Origin: Paenibacillaceae bacterium | GTDB lineage: Bacteria > Bacillota > Bacilli > Paenibacillales > NBRC-103111 | NCBI GenBank assembly: GCA_020697475.1 | Contig: JAJFMO010000118.1 | Location: 1-8,503 of the forward strand | Length of the DNA stretch: 8,503 nucleotides | Reading direction: 5' to 3' | Shown: piece after piece, positions 5,233 to 8,503 of the stretch | Numbering within the stretch: the stretch's first letter is position 1 | Layout of the letters: each line of letters begins with the position of its first letter | Made by a program: the position numbers and the translations under genes | The notes under the pieces: model-generated | What the model was told of the DNA's origin: nothing | Seen by the model: the letters and a program-made list of their open reading frames with translations, nothing else | The model's database searches: none

Positions 5233-7032
5233 TTGCTTTACATTTTATCCCGCTTGCGATGGTTCTTTCACGACGAATGGAAACGGTATAGCATCGCCCT
5301 CATCTTTCTGGCCGCCTCCGGCATTATGGAAATTATCCCGCCGATGCTGGTCGGGCGCTCGATCGACTCGATTCAATCCGGCGCTCTGACTTGGGGGAGC
5401 CTGACCAGGACACTCTTCCAGATCGGGCTTGTGGCGATTACCGCTTACTTGATCAATTACATCTGGATGTCGCGGCTGTTCGGCGGCGCATTCGTGCTGG
5501 AGCTGCTGATGCGACGCAAGTTAATGAAGCATCTGCTCAAGATGACGCCGAAATTTTACGAAAAGCACCGCACCGGTGACCTGATGGCGCTGGCTACCAA
5601 CGACTTGCAGGCGATCTCGCAGACGGCGGGCTTTGGCATCCTGACGCTGCTCGACTCGACGCTGTGGATGACGACGATCTTGACGACGATGACCGTGTTC
5701 ATCTCCTGGAAGCTGACGCTCGCCTCCATTCTCCCGCTTCCTATTATGGCGGTCATGGTCAGCCTGTACGGCAAGCAAATTCGCAGCAAGTTCACTGCGG
5801 CCCAAGACGCCTTCGGGGCGATGAACGACGGGGTGCTGGAAACCGTGTCCGGCATCCGGGTGATCCGTGCCTATGTCCGCGAACGCGCCACAGAGCGGAA
5901 GTTTGCAGAAGTGACTCAAGACGTGTTGGACAAAAATATCGCCGTCGCCCGCATCGACGCCCTCTTCGAACCTACTATTAAGATATTGGTCGGGGCTAGC
6001 TACTTGATCGGGCTCAGTTATGGCGCTTACCTCGTGTACCACAACGAATTGATGATCGGCGGCCTGGTGTCGTTCAACGTCTACCTGGGGATGCTGATCT
6101 GGCCGATGTTCGCAATCGGTGAGCTGATCAACGTGATGCAGCGGGGCAACGCCTCGCTGAAGCGGATGAGCGATACGCTCGATTACCCGGCCGACGTGCC
6201 GGAGCCTTCGCAGCCGGTTGACGTTGAGGCCGTCGAGTCGATCGAGTTCCGGAACGTCAGCTTCCGCTACCCGGCCTCCCCGGCGGATCAGCTGCAGCTG
6301 CGCGACTTGTCGCTCCGGCTCAAGCGCGGGCAGACGCTGGGGCTCGCCGGGCGAACCGGCAGCGGCAAAACGACGCTGCTCAAGCAACTGCTGCGCGAGT
6401 ACCCGCCCGGTCATGAGGGCACGGTGGAGATTTCCGGCGTGCCGATCGAGCGGATCGCGCTTGATCGGCTGAAGAGCTGGTACGGGTATGTGCCGCAGGA
6501 GCATTTCCTGTTCTCTCGCACGCTGCGCGAGAACATCTTGTTTGGGCTTGGCAGCGGCGCTGGGGCCGACGCTGAAGCGAGATTGCGCCAGGCGATCGCC
6601 GACGCCGCGCTCGACAAAGACTTGGCCTTCCTGCCCGAAGGCCTCGATACGCTCGTCGGCGAGCGAGGCGTGGCGCTCTCCGGCGGCCAAAAGCAGCGGG
6701 TGGCGATCGCCCGCGCGCTCATTGCCGACCCGCAGGTGCTCATCCTCGACGACTGCCTGTCGGCCGTCGACGCGCGCACCGAGGCGCGCATCCTCGCCAA
6801 CCTGCGGCGAGCCCGGGTCGGCAAAACAACGCTGATCGCCGCCCATCGCCTGTCGGCCCTGCAGCACGCCGACTGGATTCTCGTGCTCGACGACGGAGCG
6901 ATTCGCGAGCAAGGCACTCACGAGCAGCTGATGCGGCAGGACGGCTGGTATAAGGAGCAGTACATTTTGCAGCAAGCGGAATCTGATTTGGAAAGCGCAA
7001 CGGCCGGGACGGCGGGAAGGAGCGACGAATGA
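5233..7032 (+). CDS. ABC exporter half-transporter, degenerate-site subunit (YheI/BmrC-like)
   Basis: The 599-residue protein has an N-terminal membrane domain with about six helices (roughly 18-38, 60-80, 135-158, 160-180, 247-270 and 276-302), then a nucleotide-binding domain. The motifs are Walker A GRTGSGKT (373-380), Q-loop Gln422 in YVPQEHFLFS, signature LSGGQ (482-486), Walker B VLILDD (502-507) and switch His538. Asp507 stands where the catalytic Glu should be. In heterodimeric exporters (TM287/288, LmrCD, BmrCD) that change marks the subunit with the non-hydrolysing site. The start is TTG 5233-5235, set by AGGAGG at 5220-5225; the further upstream open frame looks like leader DNA. 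Its stop overlaps the start of the next gene (ATGA), so the two are made together. The expected role is export of drugs or other amphipathic compounds across the cell membrane. The substrate is not known from sequence. Confidence 0.9.
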   Translation: MLYILSRLRWFFHDEWKRYSIALIFLAASGIMEIIPPMLVGRSIDSIQSGALTWGSLTRTLFQIGLVAITAYLINYIWMSRLFGGAFVLELLMRRKLMKHLLKMTPKFYEKHRTGDLMALATNDLQAISQTAGFGILTLLDSTLWMTTILTTMTVFISWKLTLASILPLPIMAVMVSLYGKQIRSKFTAAQDAFGAMNDGVLETVSGIRVIRAYVRERATERKFAEVTQDVLDKNIAVARIDALFEPTIKILVGASYLIGLSYGAYLVYHNELMIGGLVSFNVYLGMLIWPMFAIGELINVMQRGNASLKRMSDTLDYPADVPEPSQPVDVEAVESIEFRNVSFRYPASPADQLQLRDLSLRLKRGQTLGLAGRTGSGKTTLLKQLLREYPPGHEGTVEISGVPIERIALDRLKSWYGYVPQEHFLFSRTLRENILFGLGSGAGADAEARLRQAIADAALDKDLAFLPEGLDTLVGERGVALSGGQKQRVAIARALIADPQVLILDDCLSAVDARTEARILANLRRARVGKTTLIAAHRLSALQHADWILVLDDGAIREQGTHEQLMRQDGWYKEQYILQQAESDLESATAGTAGRSDE

Positions 7033-8503
7033 GTAAACAAACGGAACAACACGATATTTCGCAATTTGTACCGGAAGGCAAATTGTCCGACACGATTGTG
7101 CGCCTGGCTCGCTACGCTTTGGTCTACTGGCGCCCACTGGCGATCGCTCTGCTTATGCTCGTCGTCGCGGTCGGCACGGAGCTGACCGGACCGTTCGTCG
7201 CCAAGCGCATTATCGACAAGCACATCACCGGCATCGAACAGGATTGGTATACGACGCCGACCGCCGGACCGTTCTCCGTCACTTATGAGGGCACGTTGTA
7301 CAAGAGAGCGGATCATTTTGCTGAAGGGGAGGCTCGCGGGGGCGAAGTTCATATTTTGCAAGTCGGTTTGAACTACTACTTCATTAACGGACCTGTTGCG
7401 TTCGACGGGGAGCGTTCGGTCGCAGGAGTTGACACAGTCGGCGGTGGGGGCGGCGAGAAACAATTGACCATCGTCAATGGAGATCGGGTGGCCACGTATG
7501 GCGCAAGAGAGCTGAGCCTTGACGAATTGTTCGGCTTTTTTTACCCGGAATTTGCCGGTTTGCTTCGCTTGTGCCTATTTTACTTCGGCCTCGTCGTCGT
7601 TTCCGCCTTCTTCACCTACGGGCAAAAATATATGCTGCAAACGACCGCCAACCGCATCGTCAAGGTGATCCGCGACGACATTTTCAACCACCTGAGTCGT
7701 CTCGCGGTACGGTACTTCGATAACTTGCCGGCCGGCAAAGTCGTCTCGCGGATTACGAACGACACCGAGACGATTCGCGAATTGTATGTGAACGTGCTGG
7801 CGAACTTTTTTACCGGGATTATTTATATGGCCAGTATTTTCGTTGCCTTGTTCCTGCTGCACGCCAAGCTGGCGGCGATTTGCCTGTTCATCGTTCCGAT
7901 TCTGCTCGCTTGGATTTTCTTGTACCGCAAGTTTTCCAAGACGTACAACCGCATCATCCGCTCGACGGTCAGCGAGATCAACGGGGTCGTCAACGAATCG
8001 ATTCAGGGGATGCCGATCATCAAGGCGTTCGCCAAGGAGCCGCAGATCGCCGATGAGTTTGAGACCCATAACAGCAAGCTTTTTCGTTTCCGGAACAAAA
8101 TATTGAGCCTTAACTCGCTGACCGAGCATAACCTGGTCGGGGTCATCCGCAATTGTGCGTTCGTAGCGCTGATTTGGTATATCGGCGGGGCGAAGCTGGC
8201 CGGCACTTCCGATGCGGTAACACTCGGCATGCTGTACGCGTTCGTCGATTACATCAACCGGCTGTTCAACCCGATCGTCGGCATCGTCAACCAACTTCCG
8301 AAGCTGGAGATCGCGCTCGTGTCGGCGGAACGGGTGTTTATCCTGCTGGATGAGCCGGGGGACGACGTCGCAGATGAACGAGTTGCCCGGTTCACCGGCC
8401 ATGTCCGCTTCGAGGACGTGCGCTTCGGGTACGCGGAAGGCGAGGACGTGCTGCACGGCATCTCCTTCGAGGCGAAGCCGGGGCAGACAGTGGCGCTCGT
8501 CGG
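7029..8503 (+). CDS. ABC exporter half-transporter with extracytoplasmic insertion (YheH/BmrD-like), cut by the right edge
   Basis: The gene starts at ATG 7029-7031, overlapping the previous stop as ATGA, with AAGGAG at 7017-7022 six bases upstream. At least 491 residues are visible. After a first helix (about 34-54) comes an unusual outward-facing segment of about 110 residues (67-176), with a glycine run at 138-142. The second helix follows (about 178-197), then the remaining membrane domain, with coupling regions RYFDNLPAGKVVSRITNDTE and IQGMPIIKAFAKE. The start of the nucleotide-binding domain (VRFEDVRFGYA, then VALVG just before Walker A) is at the edge. A large extracellular domain between helices 1 and 2 is a known feature of the catalytically competent partner in the BmrD/LmrD group. 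The canonical Glu should be found beyond the window. It forms the heterodimer with the preceding gene's product. Confidence 0.9.
   Translation, partial: MSKQTEQHDISQFVPEGKLSDTIVRLARYALVYWRPLAIALLMLVVAVGTELTGPFVAKRIIDKHITGIEQDWYTTPTAGPFSVTYEGTLYKRADHFAEGEARGGEVHILQVGLNYYFINGPVAFDGERSVAGVDTVGGGGGEKQLTIVNGDRVATYGARELSLDELFGFFYPEFAGLLRLCLFYFGLVVVSAFFTYGQKYMLQTTANRIVKVIRDDIFNHLSRLAVRYFDNLPAGKVVSRITNDTETIRELYVNVLANFFTGIIYMASIFVALFLLHAKLAAICLFIVPILLAWIFLYRKFSKTYNRIIRSTVSEINGVVNESIQGMPIIKAFAKEPQIADEFETHNSKLFRFRNKILSLNSLTEHNLVGVIRNCAFVALIWYIGGAKLAGTSDAVTLGMLYAFVDYINRLFNPIVGIVNQLPKLEIALVSAERVFILLDEPGDDVADERVARFTGHVRFEDVRFGYAEGEDVLHGISFEAKPGQTVALV

Noticed and set aside
5521..7137. A 538-codon minus-strand open frame opposite the first exporter gene
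   Set aside because: It lies wholly antisense to a clear ABC transporter, has no recognisable motif, and is explained by third-position GC bias.
7575..8456. A 293-codon minus-strand open frame opposite the second exporter gene
   Set aside because: It is antisense to conserved membrane-domain sequence and shows no domain or ribosome binding site.
1..8503. CRISPR arrays, tRNA or rRNA genes, insertion sequences, toxin-antitoxin or phage-defence genes
   Set aside because: No regularly spaced identical repeats, cloverleaf, transposase-like frame or defence-type domain was found on either strand. The repeats present are short and degenerate.

Overview
The window looks like chromosomal DNA of a GC-rich, low-copy Firmicute, most likely a Paenibacillaceae member (Paenibacillus/Cohnella type). 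The basis is strong AGGAGG-type ribosome binding sites with frequent non-ATG starts, catabolite-repression-like (cre) operators, a lipoprotein sugar-binding protein and AraC-type regulator of the kind common in that family, and a YheI/YheH (BmrC/BmrD)-like transporter pair. The assignment is an inference from style and gene content; there is no rRNA or other marker.

Left end (1-974): a wreckage zone. A minus-strand AraC-type regulator runs off the left edge and has lost its 5' end. It abuts, head to head, a 36-codon plus-strand remnant of the C-terminus of a sugar-type extracellular solute-binding protein. One deletion across a divergent regulator/transporter pair would explain both fragments. 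About 400 bases without a gene follow. They hold an imperfect inverted repeat of two ~62-base arms (591-773), a stem-loop that suits termination of minus-strand transcription (805-828), a 22-base tandem duplication, and a 21-base direct repeat that copies the last codons of the next gene.

Middle (975-5094), all on the minus strand and probably one operon read right to left: a lipoprotein solute-binding protein (SBP), a ROK-family regulator that has lost its kinase residues, and a Gfo/Idh/MocA-fold protein resembling NAD-dependent GH109 glycosidases. A well-formed sigma-A promoter (TTGTCA, 17 bases, TATAGT) lies upstream. One cre-like site sits on the predicted transcription start and two abutting ones lie in the leader. 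A likely reading is a carbon-source-controlled carbohydrate unit: the SBP captures a sugar, the ROK protein senses it, and the GH109-like enzyme processes it in the cytoplasm. No permease gene is present, so the SBP must share a transporter encoded elsewhere. The ROK-GH109 gap is occupied by eight degenerate 12-base tandem repeats.

Right part (5233-8503), plus strand: two translationally coupled half-size ABC exporter genes. The first has a degenerate Walker B (Asp in place of the catalytic Glu). The second carries a ~110-residue extracytoplasmic insertion between its first two membrane helices and is cut by the right edge at Walker A. Together they match the heterodimeric multidrug exporters of the BmrCD/LmrCD type.

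I see no convincing new defence system or novel enzyme system here. The most unusual material is the decayed left end, the small repeats, and the orphan SBP-ROK-GH109 operon.
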